Positions 1-8,662 of a DNA stretch of 64,000 nt are shown piece after piece. Numbering within the stretch: position 1 is the first letter of the stretch; each line of letters starts with the position of its first letter. The position numbers were made by a program, and so were the translations under genes. Source of the stretch: Solimonas sp. SE-A11 (GTDB taxonomy: Bacteria; Pseudomonadota; Gammaproteobacteria; Nevskiales; Nevskiaceae); NCBI RefSeq assembly GCF_030345715.1, contig NZ_JAUASX010000016.1:58923-122922 (forward strand), in the 5' to 3' direction. The notes beneath the pieces were generated by a model that searched no databases, was not told the origin of the DNA, and saw only the letters and a program-made list of their open reading frames with translations.

Positions 1-1
1 C

Positions 2-1363
2 TCGCTGGCCGAGCGCCGCGAGATGCTGCGCAAGCTGGAACAGGCGCTGATGGACCAGCGCCTGGCCCTGGCCGACGCCATGGCCGCCGACTTCGGCGGC
101 CGTGCGCGCCAGGAGTCGCTGCTGGAACTGTTCGTGGTGATCGACGACCTGCGCTACGCGCAAGCGAAGCTCAAGTCGTGGATGCGCCGCCGCCGCGTCT
201 CGGCCAACTGGCAGTTCCTGCCGAGCCGTGCCTGCCTGATGCCGCAACCGCTGGGCGTGATCGGCGTGATCGGTGCCTACAACTACCCGGTGATGACGAC
301 CCTGTCACCGGTGGTGGGCGCCATCGCGGCCGGCAACCACGTGATGATGAAGCCCTCCAGCCTGACGCCGCGCAGCACCGAGCTGATGCGGCAGATCATC
401 TCCAGCCTTTACAAGGAAGAAGTGGTGGCGGTGGTCACCGGCGACAGCAGCGTGGCCAAGCAGTTCTCCAAGCTGCCCTTCGACCACCTGGTGTTCACCG
501 GCTCCACGCGGGTGGGCAAGCTGATCATGCGCGACGCCGCCGAGAACCTGGTGCCGGTTACGCTGGAACTGGGCGGCAAGTGCCCGGCCATCGTCGGCGA
601 GGGCTATGACCTCAAGACGGCGGCCGAGACCATCGTCCAGACCAAGTTCCTCAACGCCGGCCAGACCTGCGTCACCGGCGACTACGCCATGGTGCCGGAG
701 GCCTCGGTACCGGAGTTCCTGCAGCACGCGCGCAACGCTATCAAGGCGTTCTACCCGAAGCTGGTGGACAACCAGGACTACGGCCGCGTGCTGATCAAGA
801 GCGACTGGACGCGCCTGTCGGACTGGGTCGAGGAAGCGCGGGGCAGGGGAGCGAAGGTGGAAACCTTCAACCCGGCCAACGAGAGCTTCGGCCCCGACAA
901 CCGCGTGTTCCCGCCGACGCTGGTGTCGGACTGCCCCACCGATACCACGCTGTGCCGCGAGGAAATCTTCGGGCCGGTGCTGCCGGTGCTGGGCTACAAG
1001 ACGCTGGATTCTGCGCTGGCGCACGTCAACGCGGGCGAGCGTCCGCTGGCGCTGTACTTCTTCAGCAACCGCAGCGCCGACGTGGAGCGCGTGCTCAAGC
1101 GCACCATCTCCGGCGGCGTCAGCATCAACGGCTGCGGCTACCACGCCATCCAGCACAACCTGCCGTTCGGCGGGGTCGGCGCCAGCGGCATCGGCGCCTA
1201 TCACGGCCAGGCCGGCTTCGACCGCTTCTCGCATCTCAAGCCCGTGCTGTTCATGAGCAAGCTGACCAAGGCCAGCGTGTTCCTGCGCCCGCCCTTCGGC
1301 GTGTTGGCCGCCTGGGTGCTGGGATTCATGCTGCACAACCGCCCGCGTCGCGAAAACCTCTGA
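2..1363 (+). CDS. Coniferyl-aldehyde-dehydrogenase-like NAD(P)-dependent aldehyde dehydrogenase (5' end outside window)
   Basis: The reading frame is open to the first base of the window, so the true start lies upstream; the ATG at 23 is internal. The 453 residues present contain the ALDH landmarks in order: an FTGSTRVGK cofactor-site segment, the general-base Glu of ELGGK (about residue 189 counting from base 2), the catalytic Cys of NAGQTC (about 223), the EEIFGPVLPV motif and a C-terminal FGGVGASGIG loop. The family oxidises aldehydes to acids with NAD(P)+. The closest type I recognise is coniferyl aldehyde dehydrogenase (CalB-like), which also acts on aliphatic aldehydes, so the substrate is open. 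About 20-30 N-terminal residues are missing. An enoyl-CoA hydratase gene follows 16 bp downstream, suggesting a shared catabolic transcript. Confidence 0.9.
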   Translation, partial: SLAERREMLRKLEQALMDQRLALADAMAADFGGRARQESLLELFVVIDDLRYAQAKLKSWMRRRRVSANWQFLPSRACLMPQPLGVIGVIGAYNYPVMTTLSPVVGAIAAGNHVMMKPSSLTPRSTELMRQIISSLYKEEVVAVVTGDSSVAKQFSKLPFDHLVFTGSTRVGKLIMRDAAENLVPVTLELGGKCPAIVGEGYDLKTAAETIVQTKFLNAGQTCVTGDYAMVPEASVPEFLQHARNAIKAFYPKLVDNQDYGRVLIKSDWTRLSDWVEEARGRGAKVETFNPANESFGPDNRVFPPTLVSDCPTDTTLCREEIFGPVLPVLGYKTLDSALAHVNAGERPLALYFFSNRSADVERVLKRTISGGVSINGCGYHAIQHNLPFGGVGASGIGAYHGQAGFDRFSHLKPVLFMSKLTKASVFLRPPFGVLAAWVLGFMLHNRPRRENL

Positions 1364-1379
1364 ACGGAATCAACACCCG

Positions 1380-2180
1380 ATGGATCTGAAGAACATCCTG
1401 TACCGCATCGAGCAGGGCGTCGCCGTCATCAGCTTCAACCGGCCCAAGGCGCTCAACGCCATGACGCTGGAGCTGATGGAAGAGCTGGGCCAGGCCTTCG
1501 ACGCGGCCGCGGCCGACAGCGCCGTGCGTGCCATCGTGCTGACCGGCGAGGGCCGCGGCTTCTCCACCGGCGCGGATCTCGCCGCCACCAGCGACAAGCC
1601 GCCGCTGGACCTGCAGGGCCGTCTGGATCTCGGCTTCGTGCTGGACCGCTACTACAACCCGCTGATCCTGAAGATGCGCGAGCTGCCCAAGCCGATCATC
1701 TCGGCGGTCAACGGCGTGGCCGCCGGAGCCGGCGCCAACCTGGCGCTGATGGCCGACCTCACCGTGGCGGCGCGCTCCGCGTCGTTCCTGCAGGCCTTCG
1801 TCAACGTCGGCCTGATTCCCGACGCCGGCGGCACCTGGATCCTGCCGCGCGCCATCGGCCCGCAGCGCGCCATGGGCCTGGCCCTGATGGGCGAGAAGCT
1901 CTCAGCCGAGCAGGCCAAGGAATGGGGCCTGATCTGGAGCGTGGTGGACGACGAGCAACTGATGCCCGCCGTGATGGGCATGGCGCGGCGCCTGGCCGAA
2001 GGCCCGGCCGTGGCGATCGAGCGCATCAAGCGCGCGATCCACGCCGCCGCCGAAAACGAACTGGACAAGCAACTGGACCTGGAGAGCGACCTGCAGCGTG
2101 ACTGCGGCCAGTCCCAGGATTTCATGGAAGGTGCGATGGCTTTCGTGCAGAAGCGCAAGCCGAACTTCAAGGGGCGTTGA
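1380..2180 (+). CDS. Enoyl-CoA hydratase/isomerase family protein (PaaG-like)
   Basis: A 266-residue crotonase-fold protein. The two oxyanion-hole segments are visible: GRGFSTGADL (58-67) and NGVAAGAGAN (111-120). The active-site stretch GLIPDAGGTW (144-153) carries an Asp where classical enoyl-CoA hydratases carry Glu. That pattern is typical of the PaaG/ring-1,2-epoxyphenylacetyl-CoA isomerase and delta3-delta2 isomerase branches, so isomerase activity is more likely than simple hydration. The substrate cannot be read from sequence. The gene follows the aldehyde dehydrogenase by 16 bp, and its stop lies 2 bp before the ATG of the LuxR-type protein, so the three genes are probably co-transcribed. 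Confidence 0.88.
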   Translation: MDLKNILYRIEQGVAVISFNRPKALNAMTLELMEELGQAFDAAAADSAVRAIVLTGEGRGFSTGADLAATSDKPPLDLQGRLDLGFVLDRYYNPLILKMRELPKPIISAVNGVAAGAGANLALMADLTVAARSASFLQAFVNVGLIPDAGGTWILPRAIGPQRAMGLALMGEKLSAEQAKEWGLIWSVVDDEQLMPAVMGMARRLAEGPAVAIERIKRAIHAAAENELDKQLDLESDLQRDCGQSQDFMEGAMAFVQKRKPNFKGR

Positions 2181-2182
2181 TC

Positions 2183-2443
2183 ATGGATACGAATCTTTCT
2201 TCCTGGACCCTGCGTGCCGACGCGGGACGCATGGGCAGCCCGGCCATGCCGCTGACCGAGCCGCTGACCCCGCGAGAGCGCGAGGTGCTGGACTGCCTGT
2301 CGCGCAAGATGATGGACAAGGAGATCGCCGACTCCCTCAAGGTATCGATCAACACCGTCAAGCATCACCTGCGCAACATCTACTCCAAGTTCGGCGTCGG
2401 CAGCCGCCGCCGCGCGGTGGAGTTCTACCTCGCCCGGGTCTGA
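2183..2443 (+). CDS. Single-domain LuxR-type helix-turn-helix protein
   Basis: An 86-residue protein that consists almost entirely of a LuxR/GerE DNA-binding domain: LTPREREVLDCLSRK at about 31-45, followed by the recognition helix KVSINTVKHHLRNIYSKF. It has no receiver, autoinducer-binding or ATPase domain. The ATG at 2183 is preferred because AAGGGGCG sits 7 bp upstream; a TTG two codons earlier overlaps the previous stop. Placed directly behind two catabolic genes, it may regulate them or may depend on another protein for its signal. No receiver-domain protein and no adjacent kinase gene is present; the histidine kinase at 22481 is 20 kb away. Confidence 0.85.
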   Translation: MDTNLSSWTLRADAGRMGSPAMPLTEPLTPREREVLDCLSRKMMDKEIADSLKVSINTVKHHLRNIYSKFGVGSRRRAVEFYLARV

Positions 2444-2774
2444 CCCGGCACCGTTTCTCCAGGGCGCCGGCCCCGCTGCCGGCCGCCTTCCAGGCGATGG
2501 ATACGGGCCGCTCTGGCGGCCCGATGCCGCCTGCCGGGCCTTGGGGCTCTCCCTGGGCCTTTGCCCGGCCGTCTCCCGTCTCCGCCTGTCGCCCCCTTAT
2601 CAGGGGTGCCCGTCCGTCCGCCCGTGCTTATCCCGGGCCGTCAGGCAGGCTAACATTGACATCCAGCGCTGGAATCGACGGCGCGGCCGGAAGTGACACT
2701 GCCGGCCCGGCGAACCTAGAATGGCCACAGGGCCAGTACTACGACGACATAAAGCCCGCAGGAGAGACGAGCCG
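2444..2774. other. Intergenic region, 331 bp, with hairpin and candidate promoter
   Basis: No credible gene is seen. A 7-bp stem with a 4-nt loop (GGGCCGC at 2505-2511, GCGGCCC at 2516-2522) may end the upstream transcript, although no T-run follows. A palindrome CCAGCGCTGG lies at 2663-2672. A plausible sigma-70 promoter for the AraC-type gene is GTGACA (2693-2698), an 18-bp spacer and TAGAAT (2717-2722). Confidence 0.5.
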
Positions 2775-3800
2775 ATGAAGGATTCGGGGCAACTGCTCCA
2801 GATCATCCATGTGGGGATGGTCAAGGCCGGGCTGGACGTGGACGCGATCTACCGCCAGCTGGGCTACCACGCCGAAAAGCTGCCCCTGCGCGAAATCCGG
2901 ACCGAGCACGCCCTGCAGACCCTGTTCTGGCAGGTGGTGGAGCAGGTCAGCGGCGACCAGGAGGTGGGCCTGCACCTCTGCCCGCACCTGCCGGTGTTCC
3001 ATGGCGAGGTCCTGGAATACCTGATCTTCAGCAGCCAGACTCTGGGCGAGGGCGTGGGACGCTCGCTGAAGTACCTGCGCCTGCTCAGCGACGCCATGAA
3101 CCTGCGCATCATCCAGGATGAGCAAGGCGCGCGGGCGGTGGTGCAGGGCGGCGCCCTGGATGCCCCGCAACTGCGCCATACCGAGATCTGCGTGCTCTAC
3201 GAGCTGATTGCCTTCTCCAAGTCGGTGACCGACCGCAATTTCGCCCCCCTGAAGGTACGCCTGCGCTTCGACCGCCGCATCGACCAGGCCGACTACGAGA
3301 AGGTCTTCGGCTGCCCAGTGGAGTTCGGCGCCTCCGAGAGCGAGATCTGGTTCGATCCCCGGCTGCTGGCCTACCGCTCGCCGCGCTGGGATCCGGACCT
3401 GCTCAAGCTGCACGAGGAGCTGGCCGAGAAACGCCTGTCCAACCTCAAGCGCCAGGACCTGATCGAGGGCATCCGCAAGGTGTTTTCCCAGCGCCTTGAG
3501 CTGGACAAGTGCGACCTGGAGGACGTGGCCAAGGAACTGGGCGTGCCGACCCGCCGCCTGCGCTTCGAGCTGTCCCGGGCCGGCACCAGCTTCAGCCAGG
3601 TGCTGGCCGACTTCCGCTATGCCCTGGCGCGCAAGCTGCTGCGCTCCACCGACGAGCCGATCGAGAACATCGTCTACCTGACCGGCTTCTCCGAGCCCAG
3701 CACCTTCTACCGCGCCTTCAAGCGCTGGTCCGGCATCACGCCGGTGCAATACCGCGAGAGCCGCCGCCAGCGCATGAACCGGGCCGAGACGGCCGACTAG
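2775..3800 (+). CDS. AraC-family transcriptional regulator (arabinose-binding-domain type)
   Basis: 341 residues from the ATG at 2775, chosen because AGGAGAG lies 8-14 bp upstream; an in-frame ATG at 2721 lacks a ribosome-binding site and overlaps the candidate -10 box. The N-terminal 200 residues match the PF12625-type ligand-binding domain found in OruR/ArgR-like regulators, including HGEVLEYLIFSSQTLGEGV. The C-terminal 100 residues form the AraC double helix-turn-helix, with the signature segment ENIVYLTGFSEPSTFYRAFK followed by GITPVQYR. The ligand is unknown. Genes for aldehyde and acyl-CoA metabolism upstream suggest catabolic control. A 7-bp stem at 3836-3858 may terminate it. Confidence 0.9.
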   Translation: MKDSGQLLQIIHVGMVKAGLDVDAIYRQLGYHAEKLPLREIRTEHALQTLFWQVVEQVSGDQEVGLHLCPHLPVFHGEVLEYLIFSSQTLGEGVGRSLKYLRLLSDAMNLRIIQDEQGARAVVQGGALDAPQLRHTEICVLYELIAFSKSVTDRNFAPLKVRLRFDRRIDQADYEKVFGCPVEFGASESEIWFDPRLLAYRSPRWDPDLLKLHEELAEKRLSNLKRQDLIEGIRKVFSQRLELDKCDLEDVAKELGVPTRRLRFELSRAGTSFSQVLADFRYALARKLLRSTDEPIENIVYLTGFSEPSTFYRAFKRWSGITPVQYRESRRQRMNRAETAD

Positions 3801-3996
3801 GAGCCGTTTCCGGCCAGGACGGTTGCTGCGGGGTAGGCCGGCCGCAGACACGCCGGCCGACGTTGCCGCGGCGTGATCCGCCAGAGATGCGGCGCGGCTT
3901 CTTCTTGCGGATTCTCGCGGACAATCCCGGACCGTTCACCCCGAGTGCCGCGCAGCGGCGTATCGAGGGGCGCGCGGCCCAGGCTCACTCCGGGCC

Positions 3997-4725
3997 TCAC
4001 CCACTCTTGCCGTCGCCCTCGTCCTCGTCGTCATCGAAGTCGTCTTCCGGCGGCGGGTTGCCGTCGTAGACCAGGCTCTGGCGGCGCTGCAGGTACAGGC
4101 CGCGGACGAAGACGTAAGGATCGAGCTGCTGCTCCAGCAGGCCCTCGCTGCCCAGCAGGCCACTGCGCAGGTCCACCAGGCGCACACCCTGGTAGCCGAG
4201 TTCCGCGCGATCATGCAGGTCGGCGTAGAGCAGGGGATTGGTGAAGTAATCGCCGCCGCTGCCGACCAGATCGCGGTTGGTACTGGGACCGAGGAAGGGC
4301 AGCATCAGGTACCAGCCCGGCCCCACGCCCCAGTATCCCAGGGTCTGGCCGAAGTCCTCGTTGTTGCGCTCCAGGCCCACCATCGTCGCCGGGTCGAGGA
4401 AGCCGGCCAGGCCGAAGGTGGTGTTCATCAGGAAGCGCGTGGTGTCGAGGCCGGCACGCTTGAACTTGGCCTGCAGCAGGTCGTTGGCGATGACCCGCAC
4501 GTAGACCAGGTTATCCAGGAAATTGTGGATGCCGGTGCGGAATTCCACCGGCGTGGCGGCGACATAGCCCTGCGCCAGGGGCTTGGCCACGTACTCGTCC
4601 ACCTTCAGGTTGAAGGCATAGACCTTGCGGTTGACCGGCTCCAGCGGGTCCTGCGGGTCGTAGCTGGGGCTGTGGGCACAGCCCGCCAGCAGCAGTCCCG
4701 CCATGGCAATCAGTTGGGTACGCAT
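3997..4725 (-). CDS. mlaA: MlaA (VacJ) outer-membrane phospholipid-removal lipoprotein
   Basis: A 242-residue lipoprotein: short signal peptide ending in LLLAGC, then the conserved MlaA opening DPLEPVNRKVYAFN, and further family segments such as FLMNTTFGLAGFLDPAT, NEDFGQTLGYWGVGPG and YLMLPFLGPSTNRD. MlaA forms a ring in the outer membrane that removes mislocalised phospholipids from the outer leaflet and passes them to MlaC. The C terminus ends in a very acidic tail of Asp and Glu. It is the last gene of the block, 30 bp after mlaB, so mlaA is linked with mlaFEDCB here, unlike in E. coli. Confidence 0.95.
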   Translation of the reverse strand: MRTQLIAMAGLLLAGCAHSPSYDPQDPLEPVNRKVYAFNLKVDEYVAKPLAQGYVAATPVEFRTGIHNFLDNLVYVRVIANDLLQAKFKRAGLDTTRFLMNTTFGLAGFLDPATMVGLERNNEDFGQTLGYWGVGPGWYLMLPFLGPSTNRDLVGSGGDYFTNPLLYADLHDRAELGYQGVRLVDLRSGLLGSEGLLEQQLDPYVFVRGLYLQRRQSLVYDGNPPPEDDFDDDEDEGDGKSG

Positions 4726-4755
4726 CGCTTGGCCGCCCCCCGCGGCCCTACCACG

Positions 4756-5010
4756 TCACGCCAGCTTCAGCAGCGTGTCCACTTCGAAAAACGCCGCCAG
4801 CCGGCGCAGGCGTTCGCCAGCGCCGCTGAAGACCAGCGTGCGCTGCTGTCGCTGCGCACGCCGCTGCAATTCCACCAGGAAAGCCACCCCGGCGCTGTCC
4901 ACCTCCTGCACGCCGGACAGGTCCAGCGTGCCGCTGGCGGCCAGGGCGTCGGCGCGGGACATCAGCCCCGGCACGCTGGCCAGATCCAGCCGGGGCGGCA
5001 GGCCGCTCAC
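4756..5010 (-). CDS. mlaB: MlaB, STAS-domain subunit of the Mla phospholipid ABC transporter
   Basis: An 84-residue single STAS domain, with LDLSGVQEVDSAGVAFLVEL as the core strand-helix unit. MlaB binds the MlaF ATPase and is needed for assembly and activity of the inner-membrane MlaFEDB complex. The start is GTG at 5010 and overlaps the mlaC stop by 4 bp (GTGA), indicating translational coupling. No other STAS protein is in the window, and the position between mlaC and mlaA fixes the assignment. Confidence 0.9.
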   Translation of the reverse strand: MSGLPPRLDLASVPGLMSRADALAASGTLDLSGVQEVDSAGVAFLVELQRRAQRQQRTLVFSGAGERLRRLAAFFEVDTLLKLA

Positions 5011-5651
5011 TTCTGGGCCGCGCCGCCCGACTTGGGCGTGTCGGTGCTGAACTGGCCGCCTTCCATGCGTGCCAGCAGGCTGTTCAGGTCGCTTTTCTTC
5101 AGTTCCGAGGCGAACTGGCCGCGGAAGTTCTGCACCAGCGACAGGTTCTCGATGGTGATGTCGGTGATCTTCCAGTCGTCGCTGACCAGACGCATCGAGA
5201 AACCGATGCCCACCGGCGGCTTGCCATTGCGCAGCAGGTTGGTGTTGACCGTGGCGTCAGAGGCGCCATCCGCCATGCGCACCGGCTTCCACTCCACCTT
5301 CACGGAGTCGTAGTTTTCGAGCATGGCGTCGGCATAGGAGCGGATCAGCATGTTCTTGAAGGCCTCCTGGAAGCGCGTCTGCTGCTCCGGGGTGGCGGTC
5401 TTCCAGTTGCGCGCCAGCACGCTGCGAGCGATGTACTGCACGTCGAAGTGGGGCACGATCTTCTCGTCCACCATCTTGAAGTAACTGGGCTTGTCGGCCT
5501 TGTACTTCACGTGGTTCTTGGCCAGCAGGTCCTGGATCTCGGCCACGGCCGACTTCAGCGTCTCGTCCGGCGCCTTGGGCGCGGCCACGGCCTGGGCGGC
5601 CAGGGTCAGGCCCAGTGCCGCGACGATACCGGTCATCCATTGCTTGATCAT
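5007..5651 (-). CDS. mlaC: MlaC periplasmic phospholipid shuttle
   Basis: 214 residues with a cleavable signal peptide (cleavage probably after AAQAVAA) and the MlaC/Tgt2 (PF05494) body: VPHFDVQYIARSVLARNWKT, FQEAFKNMLIRSYADAML and WKITDITIENLSLVQNFRGQF. The protein ferries single phospholipids through the periplasm between MlaA in the outer membrane and MlaFEDB in the inner membrane. GGAGTAAGCAGTC precedes the ATG. It lies 6 bp after mlaD and is overlapped by mlaB. Confidence 0.95.
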   Translation of the reverse strand: MIKQWMTGIVAALGLTLAAQAVAAPKAPDETLKSAVAEIQDLLAKNHVKYKADKPSYFKMVDEKIVPHFDVQYIARSVLARNWKTATPEQQTRFQEAFKNMLIRSYADAMLENYDSVKVEWKPVRMADGASDATVNTNLLRNGKPPVGIGFSMRLVSDDWKITDITIENLSLVQNFRGQFASELKKSDLNSLLARMEGGQFSTDTPKSGGAAQK

Positions 5652-5657
5652 GACTGC

Positions 5658-6152
5658 TTACTCCTGCTTCTGTGCCGCGTTGCCCGCGTCATTGCTGCGC
5701 GATGCCATGTTGGTGAGGAACTGCCCGATCAGGTTCTCGAGGACCAGCGCGGACTGGGTCGACTTGATGCGGCTGCCTTCCTTCAGCACCTCTTCCGCAC
5801 CGCCGACCTCCAGGCCGATGTACTGCTCACCCAGCAGGCCGGCCGTCAGGATCTTGGCCGAGCTGTCTTCCGGCAGCGTGCTGTAGGCCTGGCTGATGAC
5901 CAGCGTCGCCACCGCCTCGAAGGTGTCCGGGTCGATCGCGATGTTCTGCACCCGCCCGACCTTGACGCCCGACAGCGTCACCGCCGAACCCACCTTCAGT
6001 CCGCCGATGTTCTCGAACATCGCGGTCACCCGGTAACCGTCACCGCGGCCCACCGTATCCAGGCTTGCCACCCGGAAGGTGAGGACGAAAACCGCGGCCA
6101 CGCCGAGGCAGACGAACAGCCCAACCAGTATTTCCAGCGCTCTCGATTGCAT
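5658..6152 (-). CDS. mlaD: MlaD, MCE-domain substrate-binding subunit
   Basis: 164 residues: one N-terminal transmembrane helix (about residues 8-28), then a single MCE domain with VTAMFENIGGLKVGSAVTLS, GVKVGRVQNI and GLLGEQYIGLEVGG. MlaD forms a hexameric ring anchored in the inner membrane that binds phospholipid and hands it to MlaE. The length matches the short one-domain family. A 30-bp gap separates it from mlaE. Confidence 0.95.
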   Translation of the reverse strand: MQSRALEILVGLFVCLGVAAVFVLTFRVASLDTVGRGDGYRVTAMFENIGGLKVGSAVTLSGVKVGRVQNIAIDPDTFEAVATLVISQAYSTLPEDSSAKILTAGLLGEQYIGLEVGGAEEVLKEGSRIKSTQSALVLENLIGQFLTNMASRSNDAGNAAQKQE

Positions 6153-6182
6153 GTCTTGTGCTCTAACGTATTCGGGGACGGT

Positions 6183-6950
6183 TTAACGGAACATGAACGC
6201 CGTCAAAACGAAGTCCAGGGCCAGGATCGCCAGGGAGGACACCACCACCGTACTGGTGGTGGCGCGCGAGACGCCTTCGGAGGTCGGGGCCGCATGGTAG
6301 CCCTGGTAGACCGCGATCCAGCTGACGGTGAAGCCGAAGACGCCGGCCTTGATCAGCATCTGCTGGATGTCGGCGATCTCGGTGCTGGAGCGGATCTGCG
6401 ACCAGTAGCTGCCGGCGTCCACGCCCAGCAGGTCCACGCCGATCGCATGGCCGCCGGCGATGCCGATCGCCATCACGCAGAAGATCGCCGTCAGCAGCGG
6501 CACCGCGATCACGCCGGCGACGAAGCGCGGCGCAATGACGCGCTTGATCGGGTCGGTGGCCATCATTTCCATGGCCGACAGCTGGTCGGTGGCCTTCATC
6601 AGGCCGATCTCGGCCGCCAGGGCCGAGCCGGCACGGCCGGCGAACAGCAGGGCGGTCACCACCGGGCCCAGCTCGCGGATGATCGACAGCGTCACCAGCA
6701 CGCCCAGCGAATCCTCGGCGCCGAAGCGCACCAGGGTGCGGTAGCCCTGCAGGGCCAGCACCATGCCGATGAAGCTGCCGGAGATGACGATGATGATCAG
6801 AGACAGCGCGCCGACCATGTAGAGCTGCTGGATCACCAGGCGCGGGCGCGCCAGCGCCGCCGGCACGCCGCCGAGGATGTTCAGCAGGAAGAACTGCGCG
6901 CGGCCCAGGCCGGCCAGGAAGCTGGCGATGATTTCGACGGCGGCAGTCAC
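6183..6950 (-). CDS. mlaE: MlaE, permease subunit of the Mla phospholipid transporter
   Basis: 255 residues, very hydrophobic, with the MlaE signatures [32 protein letters not shown] and [18 protein letters not shown]. It forms the membrane channel of the MlaFEDB complex. The start is GTG at 6950 and overlaps the mlaF stop by 4 bp. Confidence 0.95.
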   Translation of the reverse strand: MTAAVEIIASFLAGLGRAQFFLLNILGGVPAALARPRLVIQQLYMVGALSLIIIVISGSFIGMVLALQGYRTLVRFGAEDSLGVLVTLSIIRELGPVVTALLFAGRAGSALAAEIGLMKATDQLSAMEMMATDPIKRVIAPRFVAGVIAVPLLTAIFCVMAIGIAGGHAIGVDLLGVDAGSYWSQIRSSTEIADIQQMLIKAGVFGFTVSWIAVYQGYHAAPTSEGVSRATTSTVVVSSLAILALDFVLTAFMFR

Positions 6951-7771
6951 TTGGCGGCTCCCATCAGGTCGGCGAGGTAGTCCGGCGCCTTGGCGTGGAA
7001 GCTCACCGGGCCGTCGTCGGCGCCGCTCAGGAACTGCTGGACCCAGGGCGAGGCATGCGCGCGCAGCTCGGCCGGCGTGCCGTGCGCGGCGATCTTGCCG
7101 TTGGCGATCACGTAGGCCTGGTCGGCGATCGACAGCACCTCCTGGATGTCATGCGACACCACGATGGAGGTCAGGCCCAGGGCATCGTTGAGCGTGCGGA
7201 TCAGGCGCATCAGCACGCCCATGGTGATCGGATCCTGGCCGGCGAAGGGCTCGTCGTACATGACCATCTCCGGGTCCAGCGCCAGCGCACGGGCCAGCGC
7301 CACGCGCCGCGCCATGCCACCGGACAGCTGCGACACCCACAGGTCGCGCGCGCCGCGCAGGCCCACGGCCTGCAGCTTCATCAGCACCAGGTCGCGGATG
7401 ATCGACTCCGGCAGCTTGGTGTGCTCGCGCAGCGGGTAGGCGACGTTGTCGAAGACGTTGAGGTCGGTCAGCAGGGCGCCGTTCTGGAACAGCATGCCCA
7501 TGCGCTTGCGCAGCGTATAGAGCTCGCGCCGCTTGAGCTGGTGCACGTCGGTGCCGTCGAAGGCCACCGTGCCGGCGCCCGGCTGCCATTGGCCGCCGAT
7601 CAGGCGCAGCAGCGTGGTCTTGCCGGTACCCGAGGGGCCCATGATGGCCGTGACCTTGCCGCGCGGGATGTCGACGTCGATGCCGTCATAGATCACGCGG
7701 CTGCCGTAGCCGAAGGACAGGCCACGCACGCGTACCAGCACATCGTCCGCTTGTGGGGTGGGGGTCGTCAT
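6947..7771 (-). CDS. mlaF: MlaF, ATPase subunit of the Mla phospholipid transporter
   Basis: 274-residue ABC ATPase. It has Walker A ([13 protein letters not shown]), Q-loop, ABC signature ([14 protein letters not shown]), Walker B ([13 protein letters not shown]) and the switch His ([10 protein letters not shown]). Together with MlaE/D/B it powers lipid movement between the membranes. First gene of mlaFEDCB-mlaA, which are tightly packed (4-bp overlaps or gaps of 6-30 bp). The 119 bp back to lipB contain a TAAAAT hexamer on the minus strand (around 7835) that could be a -10 box. Confidence 0.95.
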   Translation of the reverse strand: MTTPTPQADDVLVRVRGLSFGYGSRVIYDGIDVDIPRGKVTAIMGPSGTGKTTLLRLIGGQWQPGAGTVAFDGTDVHQLKRRELYTLRKRMGMLFQNGALLTDLNVFDNVAYPLREHTKLPESIIRDLVLMKLQAVGLRGARDLWVSQLSGGMARRVALARALALDPEMVMYDEPFAGQDPITMGVLMRLIRTLNDALGLTSIVVSHDIQEVLSIADQAYVIANGKIAAHGTPAELRAHASPWVQQFLSGADDGPVSFHAKAPDYLADLMGAAK

Positions 7772-7890
7772 ATTTGTTCTTGGATGCCGTCACCGCCGTT
7801 CGGTTCACGGCCATGGCTGCATTGCGATGGGGCCATTTTAGCCCAGACCGGGTAGGTCGGACCGCCATAACGGACCTGCGTCACACCCCA

Positions 7891-8514
7891 CTATGGGGGG
7901 GATAAACGCAAACGCAAGTGCTTTTCGAGTTCCGCTGCCACCACGGACAAGTCCGCCGGCCCGCCCAGTTCACGCACCTGGACCATGCGCAAACCCTGGT
8001 AGCCACAGGGATTGATGCGCGAAAACGGCTCCAGGTCCATGTCCACGTTGAGCGACAGGCCGTGGTAGCTGCAGCCCTGGCGCACGCGCAGGCCCAGGGA
8101 AGCGATCTTGGCGCCGTCCACGTAGACGCCCGGGGCCTGAGGGTCGGCGTTGGCGGCAATGCCGTAGGCCGCCAGGGTGTCGACCAGGGACTGCTCGATC
8201 CGCGTCACCAGCGGGCGGATCGAATACCCCAGGCGGCGCAGGTCCATCAGCAGGTAGACCACGATCTGTCCCGGCCCGTGGTAGGTCACCTGGCCGCCGC
8301 GGTCCGATTGCACCACCGGGATATCCCCCGGCATCAGCAGGTGCTCGGGCTTGCCGGCCTGCCCCTGGGTGAATACCGGATCATGCTCCAGGAACCACAA
8401 CTCGTCGGCCGTATCCGGCCCGCGCCCATCGGTGAACGCGCGCTGCTCCTCGAAGACCTCCGCGTAGTCGCGGCGGCCCAGGTGGCGGACGATCAGCGGC
8501 GGGGGGGGATTCAT
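7891..8514 (-). CDS. lipB: LipB octanoyl-ACP:protein N-octanoyltransferase
   Basis: 207 residues. LipB moves the octanoyl group from acyl carrier protein to the lipoyl domains of 2-oxoacid dehydrogenases and the glycine cleavage H protein; LipA then inserts sulfur. Visible motifs are [19 protein letters not shown], the catalytic Lys in [11 protein letters not shown] and the acyl-accepting Cys in INPCGYQGL. The ybeD/DUF493 gene that commonly sits between the carboxypeptidase gene and lipB is absent; a large inverted repeat occupies that gap. The partner gene lipA is about 46 kb away (54903-55868). Confidence 0.95.
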   Translation of the reverse strand: MNPPPPLIVRHLGRRDYAEVFEEQRAFTDGRGPDTADELWFLEHDPVFTQGQAGKPEHLLMPGDIPVVQSDRGGQVTYHGPGQIVVYLLMDLRRLGYSIRPLVTRIEQSLVDTLAAYGIAANADPQAPGVYVDGAKIASLGLRVRQGCSYHGLSLNVDMDLEPFSRINPCGYQGLRMVQVRELGGPADLSVVAAELEKHLRLRLSPP

Positions 8515-8535
8515 GGCCGAACCTTACCCAACTTT

Positions 8536-8662
8536 CCGAAAATGCGGAGAGGCCGCCGGGAGCGGCCCGAGGTTGCATGGAGCACCGGAGCCGTACTGAA
8601 GTACGGCGAACACCGGCAATGCGAGATCGGGCCGCGCAGCAGGCTTATCCGTATTTTCAGGC
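8536..8662. repeat. Large imperfect inverted repeat between dacC and lipB, overlapping the dacC stop codon
   Basis: Outer arms: CCGAAAATGCGGA at 8536-8548 against CCTGAAAATACGGA read on the other strand from 8662-8649. Middle arms: GCGGCCCGA (8562-8570) against its complement at 8627-8635. Core: GCCGTAC, TGAA loop, GTACGGC (8590-8607). The 74-nt core 8562-8635 is exactly symmetric about 8598.5. GGCCGC at 8551-8556 could pair instead with GCGGCC at 8562-8567, giving a competing stem. The dacC stop (8657-8659) lies inside the right arm. Confidence 0.75.

Noticed and set aside
305..1336. 343-codon open frame antisense to the aldehyde dehydrogenase gene
   Set aside because: It lies fully opposite a gene with clear catalytic motifs and has the Ala/Gly/Arg/His-rich composition typical of GC-rich shadow frames.
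5448..6980. 510-codon plus-strand frame across the mla genes
   Set aside because: It is antisense to mlaC, mlaD and mlaE; its composition is that of a shadow frame and no family is seen.
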